Positions 1-8,497 of a stretch of DNA of 64,000 bases are shown piece by piece (position 1 is the stretch's first letter; every line of letters begins with the position of its first letter). The notes under the pieces are model-generated. The model was not told where the DNA came from, did no database searches, and saw nothing but the letters and a program-made list of their open reading frames with translations. The stretch comes from Mycoplasma sp. CAG:776 (GTDB lineage: Bacteria; Bacillota_I; Bacilli_A; RF39; UBA660), in assembly GCA_000438195.1 (NCBI GenBank), contig FR903076.1, positions 133,879 to 197,878 of the forward strand, in the 5' to 3' direction. The position numbers were made by a program, and so were the translations under genes.

Positions 1-164
1 GCTATGGTGATAAAGTACATAAAAATGGTTATTATATAATGAATGATGATTTTTTTGAAGATTTTGTATTAGAAGTTATTATTGATAAAAAATATTTAAA
101 TAAAGAACAATTAGAAATATTAAATCAAAAACCTATTTTATTTGATGTAAATGAACCGTTTTAA
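1..164 (+). CDS. 3' end of an unidentified gene (partial)
   Basis: An open frame enters from the left edge (first full codon at 3) and stops at TAA 162-164, giving about 53 residues that end in DVNEPF. The segment is acidic and rich in Asp, Glu, Lys, Ile and Asn. No domain can be named from this tail. A hairpin about 90 bases downstream may end its transcript. The gene start and function lie outside the window. Confidence 0.5.
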   Translation, partial: YGDKVHKNGYYIMNDDFFEDFVLEVIIDKKYLNKEQLEILNQKPILFDVNEPF

Positions 165-250
165 TAATAATGTATATTAAAAGTACAATATTCCCAATGC
201 AAATAGTTTTTAAATTTTATAAAAAATAAATCAGAATTTTATATTTTGTT

Positions 251-284
251 AATAAAGGAATCTTAAAATCAAGGTTCCTTTATT
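251..284 (+). terminator. hairpin, possible terminator
   Basis: AATAAAGGAA at 251-260 pairs perfectly with TTCCTTTATT at 275-284 around a 14-base loop. It follows the partial gene at the left edge. The following T-run is weak, so termination is plausible but not certain. Confidence 0.5.
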
Positions 285-377
285 ATTTACAAAATAAACT
301 TTATATAAAAAATAAAAATTAGTCATTGACCCTCCAGTCGACTGTAATGATTAAATGATTACAGGAGGTGCTTAAAA

Positions 378-500
378 ATGAGTAAATACTGTTCAGATTG
401 TATATATTTAAATACGGAAAAAGCTAAATGTGATGGAATTTATCAATGCAAAAAGCAAAAAGAATTTACCTGTGCTTGTAATGGAGCACGATTAATTTAA
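378..500 (+). CDS. 40-residue cysteine-rich protein
   Basis: A short frame starts at ATG 378 behind a strong AGGAGG (363-368). It encodes 40 residues with six cysteines, arranged roughly as YCSDC, then C, then C, then CAC near the end. This spacing suggests a small metal-binding or knuckle-like fold. The next cysteine-rich frame starts directly downstream in another phase, and the two may be parts of one frameshifted gene. I do not recognise the family. The ribosome-binding site is the main reason to believe this start. Confidence 0.55.
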   Translation: MSKYCSDCIYLNTEKAKCDGIYQCKKQKEFTCACNGARLI

Positions 501-604
501 CTACAACTGAAAGAGTTTATGAATCTATTAATGTAACAAAAAGTGATACTATTTATAGATGTGAAAATATTTATAGATGCACCAATTGCAGTGATTCAAG
601 AAAT

Positions 605-901
605 ATGATTTATTGTGATTCATGTGGTAGTAGTGAATTTTTACTGGCATCTCAAAGATCTGGCACCTGTAATTTTTGTATAAGATGTGATGATTCTAAA
701 GATTGTAGTAATAGTTACAATATTATATGTTCAAATAAGATAAGTAATTCATTATTTGTTCAAGACTGCTTTGACCTGTATGAATGTATGTTTTGTTCCC
801 ATATAACATCTAAAAGATTCTGTATAGCAAATATGCAATTTGAAGAACAAGAATATTATGAAATAAAAAGAGTGATTATAGAATGGATAATAAATTCATA
901 A
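605..901 (+). CDS. cysteine-rich hypothetical protein (possibly 5' truncated or frameshifted)
   Basis: This 98-residue frame has about 17 cysteines, in repeating C-x2-C and Y-C-x-S-C like units. It has no ribosome-binding site at ATG 605. The same frame stays open upstream to 482, and the same Cys-rich pattern (IYRCENIYRCTNC) continues there, so the true protein begins further upstream. The likely source is the Cys-rich frame at 378-500, which ends in a different phase, implying a frameshift near 480-500. Similar Cys-rich proteins occur in phages and mobile elements, but I cannot name a function. Confidence 0.4.
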   Translation: MIYCDSCGSSEFLLASQRSGTCNFCIRCDDSKDCSNSYNIICSNKISNSLFVQDCFDLYECMFCSHITSKRFCIANMQFEEQEYYEIKRVIIEWIINS

Positions 902-1110
902 TTATTTGTACTTTCATACAATACTGTCGTCAATCTTTAGATAAATATAAAAATTACATTGAAAAGCATTTTAATAATAAATATTATAAGTTAGATTAAG
1001 ATAAAAATATTATATTAGAAGAATTACCGATAATAGAACAATTTAAAGGTTAAACTTTAAGTTGTTTTTTCTTGGAACATTATGATAGAATAAAAAACAG
1101 AGGTTAGAGT
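902..1110 (+). other. gene-remnant spacer
   Basis: No intact gene is visible here. Short open stretches around 940-1000 and 1005-1055 look like decayed coding sequence (for example a tail read as KYKNYIEKHFNNKYYKL). Together with the HAD stub at 1111 they make this a graveyard region. Confidence 0.35.
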
Positions 1111-1194
1111 ATGAAAAAGTTATTAGCTAGTGATTATGATCAAACTTATTATTTAAATGATTCTGATATTATTAGAAATATAGAAGAAACCTAA
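1111..1194 (+). pseudogene. truncated HAD-family phosphatase (N-terminal stub)
   Basis: ATG 1111 follows an AGAGGTTAGAGT-type ribosome-binding site and encodes 27 residues beginning MKKLLASDYDQTYYLND. This matches the first motif of Cof-type HAD hydrolases (LLASDLDGTLL), with the catalytic Asp pair as DYDQT. The frame ends after the first helix, whereas family members have about 260 residues. The rest of the gene is missing, so this is a remnant. Confidence 0.6.
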
Positions 1195-1285
1195 AGATGT
1201 AAAGTTTAGTTGCGGCGTTTCTAAGTTAGGTTGGTAGAGTGCAACCGACATTTTTGGTAGAATTTGCATCGGAGGTTGAGAGAAA

Positions 1286-1894
1286 ATGAATATAGGTGAA
1301 AAAATCTATAATTTAAGAAAAAAGAAAAATATGAGTCAAGAAGATTTAGCAAGCGTTCTAAATGTTTCAAGACAAACCATTAGTAAGTGGGAAACAGGAG
1401 AATCTAATCCTGATATTGACAAAATAGTCCCGTTATGTAATTTTTTTGAAATATCAACAGATGAATTTTTAAAAGGGAAAGATATTACATATGAAAGAAA
1501 AATAACGAAGGAAAAAAGAAAAAACAAAGCTTTAACATTTTCTTTATGTGTACTAATTTTTAGCGTTATGATTATTTTATGTATAATACTACCTGAAACA
1601 CAAATAAGTGAAAATATGATTGGGGCAATCATAATGTTTTGTCTAACAGCAATTACTATTATTTTGATTTATTATTTTGTAGGAAAAGAAAATGAAAAAG
1701 AGCTAAAACGTAAAAAAGATAAAAAAGAAACGATAATATCAACAATAATTTACTTAATAACTATTGCAACATATTTTCTAATTAGTATTCTATTTAAAGC
1801 ATGGGCTTATTCTTGGGTAATATTAATTATGGGAATAATTGTAAATGAGATTATAAAATTAATAAGAACTTTAGGAGGAGAAAAAAATGAATAG
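1286..1894 (+). CDS. membrane-anchored XRE-family regulator
   Basis: The 202-residue protein has an N-terminal helix-turn-helix of the Cro/C1 type (residues about 5-60, with SQEDLASVLNVSRQTISKWE). Four hydrophobic segments follow (about 82-100, 110-130, 148-167 and 172-190), separated by Lys-rich stretches. The start follows GGAGGTTGAGAGAAA. Its end overlaps the next gene by 8 bases, so the two are translationally coupled. Membrane XRE proteins next to DUF4097 genes are common in Firmicutes, where they probably sense envelope state, but the signal here is unknown. Confidence 0.85.
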   Translation: MNIGEKIYNLRKKKNMSQEDLASVLNVSRQTISKWETGESNPDIDKIVPLCNFFEISTDEFLKGKDITYERKITKEKRKNKALTFSLCVLIFSVMIILCIILPETQISENMIGAIIMFCLTAITIILIYYFVGKENEKELKRKKDKKETIISTIIYLITIATYFLISILFKAWAYSWVILIMGIIVNEIIKLIRTLGGEKNE

Positions 1895-2744
1895 TAAAAC
1901 AATCATAAAAATTATAATATTAATTTTACTTTTAGCATCTTTAATTACCATTTTAATTTTAGGGTTTACTGGAAAACTAAATTTTTCATGGGAAAATAAA
2001 ACGGATATCATTTATAATGAAACGTTTGATAATATTAGAAGTATTGAAACAGATTTAACAAGTTATGATATTGAAATAAAAGAGAATAATACAAACGAAT
2101 TAAAAGTTGTTGTAAGTGGAAGTAAAAAATATGCGGAAAGTATTGAAGTAAAAAGCGAAAATAATAAATTATTAATCACTCAAAAATCATCAAAAATGTG
2201 TGTTGGTTTATGTTTTTTTGATGAAAAAATTACAATTTATCTTCCAAAAGAAAATGAAATAGAACTAAACCACCAATCAAGTTCAGGAAATATAGATATT
2301 GAAACAACATTAATAAGTGGAAATATAAAAACAACAAGTGGCGATGTAAAAATTAATTCTCTTAATGAGGGAATAATAAATTCTACGAGTGGAAATATAA
2401 CAATAGAAGAAGGAAATAATTTAGAAGTATCTTCAACAAGTGGTGATATTACAATTGATAAAGTAGCAACATTAAAAGCTACATCTAAAAGTGGAAATCA
2501 ATATATAGAACAAATAAAAAAAGAAGTTCAATTAAGTGCTAAAAGTGGAGACATAACAATTAATAAATTCTATATAACAGAAGATTCTAATATCAAGACG
2601 ACAAGTGGTAATGTTGCACTTGGCCTAGAAAATGAAATTTTTATTAATACTACTACTAAGAGTGGTAATATCGATATAAATAATACTAATAAAGAGACTA
2701 TTTTAAATATAAAAACCACAAGTGGTGATATTACTGCTAAATAA
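1887..2744 (+). CDS. DUF4097-family repeat protein
   Basis: The 285-residue protein has one N-terminal membrane segment (about 5-27). A long series of short repeats follows, of the type TSGNI.I and SGDITI, predicting a right-handed beta-helix outside the cell. This is the DUF4097 (LiaG-like) putative adhesin family. A Cys pair (MCVGLC) lies near residue 110. Translation starts behind AGGAGGAG and overlaps the XRE gene by 8 bases. In relatives such genes belong to cell-envelope stress modules. Its ligand is unknown. Confidence 0.8.
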   Translation: MNSKTIIKIIILILLLASLITILILGFTGKLNFSWENKTDIIYNETFDNIRSIETDLTSYDIEIKENNTNELKVVVSGSKKYAESIEVKSENNKLLITQKSSKMCVGLCFFDEKITIYLPKENEIELNHQSSSGNIDIETTLISGNIKTTSGDVKINSLNEGIINSTSGNITIEEGNNLEVSSTSGDITIDKVATLKATSKSGNQYIEQIKKEVQLSAKSGDITINKFYITEDSNIKTTSGNVALGLENEIFINTTTKSGNIDINNTNKETILNIKTTSGDITAK

Positions 2745-2829
2745 CAAAATTGTAATATTATAAAATGATGTCAATAATTGAAGAAATTATTATTTTATGA
2801 TAAAATAATGAAGTGATTGGGGAAGTAGT

Positions 2830-4419
2830 ATGTTTAACAGAAGTAAGTTAAAAAGGCAAGGAAAAAGTGCCTTTTATCGAAACTGGAAATCCTGTATTAT
2901 AATATGCTTTATTTACATGGTTCTTGTAGGAGGAACTATTATTAAAGTAAATTATCAGGTAGACTTAAATTATACAGATAATATCCAAAACATAAAAATC
3001 AATAACATCAATAATATTAATGCTGATAGCAATTCGGATATTGTAAATGAATTTATTAAAGGTTTGAATGGAGAAGAAAAGAACAAATACCCTGAATTTT
3101 TTAGTAGTGCAACCAAAGGTGTTTTAGGGTCTTTAGTTAATAACGTTTCAAAATCTGGCTCATATCTTTTTGGCTTTTTAAATGCCGTAAATCAAGCATT
3201 ATTTAAAGATCGAATATGGGCAAGTGTCATTATCATTATTGGGGCAGTAATATCTTTAGTATATTGGATATTTGTAAGTAAAGTTCTAGAAGTAGGATTA
3301 GCAAGATTTTTTTTGGAAAATAAAAAATATACTAAAACAAGAGCGAACAAATTACTCTTTCCCTATAAATTAAAGAAAACCACTCATGTAGCTTATACAA
3401 TGTTTTTAAAAAATGTTTACACAATTTTATGGAGTTTAACAATTGTAGGAGGATTTATTAAACATTATTCTTATTCCTTAGTGCCATATATTATAGCTGA
3501 AAATCCTAATATGAAAACGAAAGATGTCATTAATCTTTCTAGAAAAATGATGAATGGTTATAAATGGGAAATGTTTAAATTAGATATGTCATTTATTGGT
3601 TACTATTTATTAGGTTTAATAACTTTTAATATTTCAAATTTAGTTTTTACAACTCCTTATATTAATAGTACTAAAGCAGAATGTTATATGCATATAAGAG
3701 AAATGTCTAAAACAAGGGGAATAGAAAAGATCGAACTTCTAAAAGATACAAATTTAGAAGGAGAAGTTGTCCTAGAAGAATATCCTTTATATGAATATAT
3801 GTTAAAATCAACAAAACAGCATAAATGGTTAAAACTAAATTATAAACGAAGCTATTCAATAACTACAATTATACTAATTTTCTTTATTATTTCTTGTTTT
3901 GGATATATTTGGGAAGTATTACTTCATTTATTTCAATATGGAGAATTTGTAAAAAGAGGAACGCTTCAAGGACCATGGTTACCAATTTATGGAGCAGGGG
4001 CAATAGCTATGTTAGTCTTGCTAAAACCATTCCGCAAAAATCCGTTTGTTTATTTTGTATTAGCAATGGTTTTAAGTGGTGTAATTGAATATGGAACAAG
4101 TGTATATTTAGAACTAGTTCATCATATGTCATGGTGGGATTATCATGGATTCTTCTTAAATATTAATGGTCGAGTTTGTTTAGAAGGATTACTATTATTT
4201 GCAACTGGAGGTATTATCGTAACTTATTTAGTTGCTCCGATATTAGCTAATTTACTAGATAAAATAGGAAAGAAAGTAAAAGTAATATTATGTATTGTTT
4301 TAGTTAGTCTAATCGCTTTTGATTTCTATTATTCTGGTAAACATCCAAATACAGGTGAAGGGGTAACAAACGAAATAACAGAATCCAAATTAGAAGAATA
4401 TATAAAAAATAAGAGTTAA
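2830..4419 (+). CDS. DUF975 / CmpB-type membrane protein fusion
   Basis: The 529-residue polytopic protein joins two families. Residues 1-300 resemble DUF975 integral membrane proteins (start MFNRSKLKRQGK, then LSRKMMNGYKWEMFKLDMSF). Residues about 340-500 resemble the putative ABC-transporter type IV / CmpB family (GYIWEVLLH, KRGTLQGPWLPIYG and WWDYHGFFLNINGRVC). It starts 85 bases after the DUF4097 gene. Both halves occur as separate proteins in Firmicutes, and membrane organisation or sensing is likely. No transport substrate can be given. Confidence 0.75.
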   Translation: MFNRSKLKRQGKSAFYRNWKSCIIICFIYMVLVGGTIIKVNYQVDLNYTDNIQNIKINNINNINADSNSDIVNEFIKGLNGEEKNKYPEFFSSATKGVLGSLVNNVSKSGSYLFGFLNAVNQALFKDRIWASVIIIIGAVISLVYWIFVSKVLEVGLARFFLENKKYTKTRANKLLFPYKLKKTTHVAYTMFLKNVYTILWSLTIVGGFIKHYSYSLVPYIIAENPNMKTKDVINLSRKMMNGYKWEMFKLDMSFIGYYLLGLITFNISNLVFTTPYINSTKAECYMHIREMSKTRGIEKIELLKDTNLEGEVVLEEYPLYEYMLKSTKQHKWLKLNYKRSYSITTIILIFFIISCFGYIWEVLLHLFQYGEFVKRGTLQGPWLPIYGAGAIAMLVLLKPFRKNPFVYFVLAMVLSGVIEYGTSVYLELVHHMSWWDYHGFFLNINGRVCLEGLLLFATGGIIVTYLVAPILANLLDKIGKKVKVILCIVLVSLIAFDFYYSGKHPNTGEGVTNEITESKLEEYIKNKS

Positions 4420-4436
4420 AAAAGCTCTTATTTTTT
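4408..4436. terminator. bidirectional terminator
   Basis: AATAAGAG (4408-4415) pairs with CTCTTATT (4425-4432) and is followed by T6. It lies between converging genes: the DUF975/CmpB fusion on plus and the XRE gene on minus. It can serve both. Confidence 0.8.
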
Positions 4437-4664
4437 GTTTAAAATACTTTCAGGATAAGGCTTCCTTTCATCAGTTAAACCTAAAAGATAATCAATACTA
4501 GTGTGATAAAATTGGGCAAGTTTAACCAGATGGTATATCGGAATAATTCTTACTCCGGTTTCATACCTAGAGTATTGAACTTGAGTAATATTTAAAATTT
4601 TAGCAATATCTTTTTGCAATAAATCTTTATCTATTCGTATTTCTTTTAATCTTTCAATATTCAT
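4428..4664 (-). CDS. XRE-family regulator, divergent from lectin-like gene
   Basis: The 78-residue protein is a single helix-turn-helix domain of the Cro/C1 type (LLQKDIAKILNITQVQYSRYE). It ends with the YLLGLTDERKPYP tail often seen in small phage-like repressors. I prefer the start MNIERLKEIR at 4664 over an upstream ATG at 4694, because AGAGGT lies at a good distance before it. It is transcribed away from the surface-protein gene at 4800, and the second lectin-like gene has the same arrangement. It probably controls its neighbour and itself. Confidence 0.8.
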   Translation of the reverse strand: MNIERLKEIRIDKDLLQKDIAKILNITQVQYSRYETGVRIIPIYHLVKLAQFYHTSIDYLLGLTDERKPYPESILNKK

Positions 4665-4709
4665 AGCTTCGACCTCTAATTTATTTTCACACATTATAAT
4701 TTTATTTGC

Positions 4710-4738
4710 TTGACTGTATAACCAATTGATTATATAAT
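4710..4738 (+). promoter_or_regulatory. promoter of the first lectin-like gene, with inverted repeats
   Basis: TTGACT (4710-4715), a 17-base spacer and TATAAT (4733-4738) form a near-consensus sigma-A promoter for the gene at 4800. TATAACC inside the spacer and GGTTATA downstream (about 4754-4760) form an inverted repeat that flanks the -10 box. It could be the operator of the divergent XRE regulator. Confidence 0.75.
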
Positions 4739-4799
4739 ACTTATATAACTATACGGTTATAAATAAAATAGAGTACTTCATGATAAAAGGAGAATAGCT

Positions 4800-6104
4800 A
4801 TGAAATATAAAATATTAAACAAAAATTACCTAAAAAGAAATATTGTAATAGTAGCTTTAATAATCGGAATAATAAGTATTGTAATATTAAACTTTACAAG
4901 AACAAAGCATCGTATAACAGAATCTATTTCATTAGTAAATGGACACATTAATTATAAATTATCCGATTTAAATTTAATTGGTGTTTATATAGAGGATAAG
5001 AATGATTATACAAAAGTGAATCAAATACCTGATTCCGGATATATATTTAATAGTGAGAAAAGCTATTGCCAAATAGATAATAAAAAACAAGACATGACAA
5101 TCACTTATGATATGAATACCAAAAATTTAACTATTGCTCCAATGACTACTAAAGGAACAAAATGTTATCTATATTTTGATAAGCAGAAAATATCATTAGA
5201 AGATGCAATTAAAAGAGATAACGCAATTAATAATGAACTACCAAACTTTGCAGATCCAGCAACAACAAATGAAGGATTATATAAAACAGAAGATGATTGG
5301 GGAGAAAGTTACTATTTTAGAGGGGATATTAATAATAACTGGGTATTATTTGCGGGTTTTTATTGGCGAATCATCAGAATCAACGGAGATGGAAGTATCA
5401 GGTTAATCTATAATGGAGAAAGTACTACAACAACGGGAGACAGTACTATGATCGAGAATTCGCAAATATATAATGATGAATATAATCGAAGTGAATATGT
5501 CGGATACATGTATATCACAAATGAACAACATGGAAATGCAATCAACAGTAATATAAAAATAGTAATAGATGATTGGTATACCAATAATTTAGCAAATTAT
5601 GCAAGTCAAATCAGTATGGAAGCAGGATTCTGTGGGGACAGAGAAATAGCAAGAGGATATTTATGGAGTAGTATACCAAACGATACAATATACTATGCAA
5701 CCCAGGGAAGATTAACTCAAAATAGTAATAGTATAAATCCAACATTAAAGTGTAGTAATAGTAGCGATTTATATACAGTAAGTGAAAGTAGCAAAGGGAA
5801 CCATGCGCTAAATAATCCAATTGGACTAATTACAGCGGATGAAGTATCAATGGCTGGAGGGGTATATGGAACAAATAATAGTGACTACTATCTATATACA
5901 AAGCAATATTACTGGACTATGTCTCCTTTTTACTTTAGTCCATCGTATACATATCCAACTGGCGTATTTATTGTAGATGCAAATGGTTGGCTCGATGGTA
6001 GTGGAGTGCGTAGTGCGGGTGGTGTTCGTCCCGTAATTAATTTAACTCGCGATGTGATAATAAAAAGCGGAAATGGCACATCTTCCACACCATACGAAAT
6101 TTAA
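4800..6104 (+). CDS. surface protein with C-type-lectin-like variable C-terminus (copy 1)
   Basis: The 434-residue protein has a lysine-rich N-terminus with one membrane segment (about 15-33), a Cys-containing N-domain, then DDWGESYYFRGD and WRIIRINGDGSIRLIY. The C-terminal domain carries GLITADEVSMAGG, YWTMSP and finally GVRPVINL. The C-terminal order matches the formylglycine-enzyme/C-type-lectin-like fold used by many surface proteins and by target proteins of diversity-generating retroelements. Residues about 371-412 (5910-6036) differ strongly from the paralogue at 47740, while the flanks are nearly identical. Start: ATG 4800 behind AAGGAGAATAGCT. Ligand unknown. Confidence 0.75.
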   Translation: MKYKILNKNYLKRNIVIVALIIGIISIVILNFTRTKHRITESISLVNGHINYKLSDLNLIGVYIEDKNDYTKVNQIPDSGYIFNSEKSYCQIDNKKQDMTITYDMNTKNLTIAPMTTKGTKCYLYFDKQKISLEDAIKRDNAINNELPNFADPATTNEGLYKTEDDWGESYYFRGDINNNWVLFAGFYWRIIRINGDGSIRLIYNGESTTTTGDSTMIENSQIYNDEYNRSEYVGYMYITNEQHGNAINSNIKIVIDDWYTNNLANYASQISMEAGFCGDREIARGYLWSSIPNDTIYYATQGRLTQNSNSINPTLKCSNSSDLYTVSESSKGNHALNNPIGLITADEVSMAGGVYGTNNSDYYLYTKQYYWTMSPFYFSPSYTYPTGVFIVDANGWLDGSGVRSAGGVRPVINLTRDVIIKSGNGTSSTPYEI

Positions 6105-6264
6105 TTTTTGAAAAACAAGAACATTTAATTAATTTATATTTGCCTATGTAGTTTAAGTTTATTTATGTAGGTGAAGATTTATAAGATGCTTTAACTAGTA
6201 AATAAATTAATAATAATTATTGAAATTAAAAAGAGTGAGATAAATAAGTTTTAAATGAAATATC

Positions 6265-6293
6265 TTGAATTAGTTAGTAAAATATATTATACT
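6265..6293 (+). promoter_or_regulatory. promoter of a non-coding element
   Basis: TTGAAT (6265-6270), a 17-base spacer and TATACT (6288-6293) make a good sigma-A promoter. No open reading frame starts nearby, but a structured sequence begins about 10 bases downstream. The 160 bases between the lectin-like gene and this promoter hold nothing else I can identify. Confidence 0.65.
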
Positions 6294-6299
6294 TAAATT

Positions 6300-6550
6300 A
6301 ATAGAACATTAGGTCTAAATGCCTACTTGTTTTGGTAGACATTAACAATAATATTGTTTTTTACAATGATTATGGTTGATGTCTTTTTTGATTTAGACCA
6401 ATTTATAAGTTTGGATAATATTTGGATAATAAATTTCTCACTAACTAATCAAAACTCCTTTCTATCAACCCAAACTCGTTATAAAGGAGGTAGGGAGTAG
6501 AAATTTGTCTAGCTTAGTAGACACCAGCCTAATGCTCAAGACTGTATTAT
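6300..6550 (+). ncRNA. putative structured RNA, element 1
   Basis: About 240 bases behind a strong promoter lack a credible gene but hold nested pairings. GAACATTAGG (6304-6313) pairs with CCTAATGCTC (6528-6537) as a closing stem with one mismatch. GGTCTAAAT (6312-6320) pairs with ATTTAGACC (6391-6399). CTCCTTT (6455-6461) pairs with AAAGGAG (6483-6489). A related element lies at 55183-55400, sharing the start (ATTAGG.CTAAATGCCTA) and the end (CCT.AAT.CTCAAGACT). I cannot match it to 6S RNA, tmRNA, RNase P or SRP RNA by eye. The exact 3' end is unknown. Confidence 0.5.
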
Positions 6551-6710
6551 GAAGGCGAAGGAAGAAATAATTAAGAAAAAGCGTTCGACAAAATTTGCAG
6601 AAAAGAAAACTATAAAAAATATTAATCTTAATTATACATTTTATGTAAAGATTAAATATAGTACTAGAAGTTTACTTTAAACTATTTTATAATAGAATTG
6701 GTGTTAATAT

Positions 6711-7103
6711 ATGAAAAATAAAAAAGGATTTACATTAATTGAGTTACTATGTGTAATTGCGATACTAGCGGTTGTAACAACGATAGCTAGCGCGAGTGTT
6801 GTTAATTTATCTAATAAATCTAAAAATAATCTTTATTGCGCTAAATTAGAAATGATTGAGTCAGCTGCCAAAGGATATGCTATAAACCATGAATATGAGC
6901 TAAATAAAAGTGCAAGCTTTTATGAAGGATATAAAAGTTTAAAAATAACAGTAAATGATCTAGTAGAAAATGGAAATTTATCTCCCGATAAAGAAGATAC
7001 AGTTTTAAATCCCAAAGATAATAGTTCCTTAAATAATTTAGAGCTTATACTTTATTTAAAAAATAATCAAGTTTATGTAGCAATTGATAATAATATTTGT
7101 TAA
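6711..7103 (+). CDS. type IV pilin-like protein (pseudopilin)
   Basis: The 130-residue protein has a class III prepilin leader: KNKKG, cleavage before FTLIELLCVIAILAVV, with the conserved Glu at +5. A hydrophobic helix and a small soluble domain (about 35-130) with two Cys follow. It would be processed by a prepilin peptidase and built into a competence-type or type IV pilus-like fibre. It stands alone upstream of der with no pilus assembly genes beside it. A second member lies at 53692. Confidence 0.8.
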   Translation: MKNKKGFTLIELLCVIAILAVVTTIASASVVNLSNKSKNNLYCAKLEMIESAAKGYAINHEYELNKSASFYEGYKSLKITVNDLVENGNLSPDKEDTVLNPKDNSSLNNLELILYLKNNQVYVAIDNNIC

Positions 7104-7150
7104 ATTAGTTATTTTATGATAAAATAAAAGCCAAAAAAGGGAGGCTTATA

Positions 7151-8464
7151 ATGAAAAAATGTATTTGTTTAATAGGAAAACCAAATGTTGGAAAATCTAC
7201 TATATTTAATAAACTAATTAAAGAAAAAAAATCTATTATCATGGATGAGCCAGGAATTACTAGAGACAGAATTTATGGCATTGTGAATTATAATGATAAG
7301 AAGTTTTCTTTAATTGATACAGGTGGTTTGCAAGATGGTAGCGATGATTTTGCAAGAGAAATACGTATGCAAGCAGAACTAGCAATGGATGCCTCAGATT
7401 TAATTTTATTTGTTGTTGATGGAAAATATGGTCTTGATGCTACCGACTTTTATATTAAAGATTTGCTTAGAAGATCAAACAAAGAAGTAATTGTTGTTGT
7501 AAATAAAATGGACAATAAAGAAAGACAAGAGAATATATACGAATTCTATGAGTTAGGATTTGATAAAGTAATCGGAGTTAGTGGAGAGCATAATATTGGC
7601 TTTAAAGAATTATTAGAAGAAATTACTAAAGATATACCTAGTAATGAATCTTCAAATAGCCATATTCCTAAATTTTGTATTATTGGAAGGCCAAATGTTG
7701 GGAAAAGTAGTTTAATTAATGCTTTATTAAATGAAGAAAGAGCCATTGTAAGTGATGTAGCTGGTACTACAAGAGATGCCATAGATACAGAGTTTACTTA
7801 TGATAAGAAAAAATATATTCTTGTAGATACAGCTGGATTAAGAAAAAAAGGACGTATTTATGAAAATGTTGAAAAATATAGTTATTTAAGAAGTATTCGA
7901 GCTATAGAAGAATCAGATGTATGTGTGGTAGTAATTAATGCCGAAGAAGGTATTATTGAGCATGATAAACACATTTTAGGATATGCGATAGATGCAGGTA
8001 AAGGAATAGTTTTAGCGGTAAATAAATGGGATAAAGTTAGTGATCCTGATAGTGCTATAAAAACATGGAAGAAAAAAATAGCGAATGAATTTCAATTTAC
8101 TCCATATATAAAAGTAGTATTTTTATCAGCTTTAACTAAAAAAAGAATTCATACTTTAATGCCTGAAGTATTAAATGCTTATGAAAATAATCATAAAGAA
8201 ATTAAAACTAGTTTGTTAAATAATGTAATAATGGATGCTGTAAGTTTTAAAATACCACCATCATATAAAGGGAAAAGATTAAAAATCTATTTTGTAAGTG
8301 AAACGGGAGTAAATCCACCTAAGTTTACCTTTCAAGTTAATAATAAAGGCTTATTACATTTCAGTTATGAAAGATATCTTGAAAATAAATTAAGAGAAAG
8401 TTTTGATTTAACGGGAACGCCAATTATTTTACAATTTAAAAATAAAAACGAAAGGGAAAAATAA
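7151..8464 (+). CDS. der: ribosome-assembly GTPase Der (EngA)
   Basis: The 437-residue protein has two tandem GTPase domains and a KH-like C-terminal domain, the normal length for Der. Domain 1 shows GKPNVGKST (about 8-16), DTGGL and NKMD. Domain 2 shows GRPNVGKSS (about 178), DTAGLRKKG and NKWDK. Der acts in maturation of the 50S ribosomal subunit and is essential in most bacteria. Start: ATG 7151 behind GGGAGGCTTATA. A terminator follows directly. Confidence 0.97.
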   Translation: MKKCICLIGKPNVGKSTIFNKLIKEKKSIIMDEPGITRDRIYGIVNYNDKKFSLIDTGGLQDGSDDFAREIRMQAELAMDASDLILFVVDGKYGLDATDFYIKDLLRRSNKEVIVVVNKMDNKERQENIYEFYELGFDKVIGVSGEHNIGFKELLEEITKDIPSNESSNSHIPKFCIIGRPNVGKSSLINALLNEERAIVSDVAGTTRDAIDTEFTYDKKKYILVDTAGLRKKGRIYENVEKYSYLRSIRAIEESDVCVVVINAEEGIIEHDKHILGYAIDAGKGIVLAVNKWDKVSDPDSAIKTWKKKIANEFQFTPYIKVVFLSALTKKRIHTLMPEVLNAYENNHKEIKTSLLNNVIMDAVSFKIPPSYKGKRLKIYFVSETGVNPPKFTFQVNNKGLLHFSYERYLENKLRESFDLTGTPIILQFKNKNEREK

Positions 8465-8497
8465 AAAGAATTAGAACAAAATGCTAATTCTTTTTTA
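8465..8497. terminator. terminator after der
   Basis: AGAATTAG (8467-8474) pairs with CTAATTCT (8484-8491), followed by T6. It lies between der and the converging XRE gene and can end both transcripts. Confidence 0.8.

Noticed and set aside
1195..1285. Small hairpin GGTTG...CAACC before the XRE gene as a riboswitch
   Set aside because: The stem is only 5 bp and no terminator or conserved core accompanies it.
4800..6104. A complete diversity-generating retroelement in the window
   Set aside because: No reverse transcriptase, accessory gene or template repeat close to the variable segments is seen; only the target-like genes are present.
6300..6550. Assignment of the structured element to 6S RNA, tmRNA, RNase P RNA or SRP RNA
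   Set aside because: None of the sequence hallmarks I know for these families (for example the tmRNA tag frame or the SRP Alu-domain motif) is visible; only a covariance search could decide.
6549..6680. 43-codon Lys-rich frame within and after the structured element 1
   Set aside because: It has no ribosome-binding site and overlaps the 3' part of the putative RNA; A-rich DNA easily gives Lys-rich frames.
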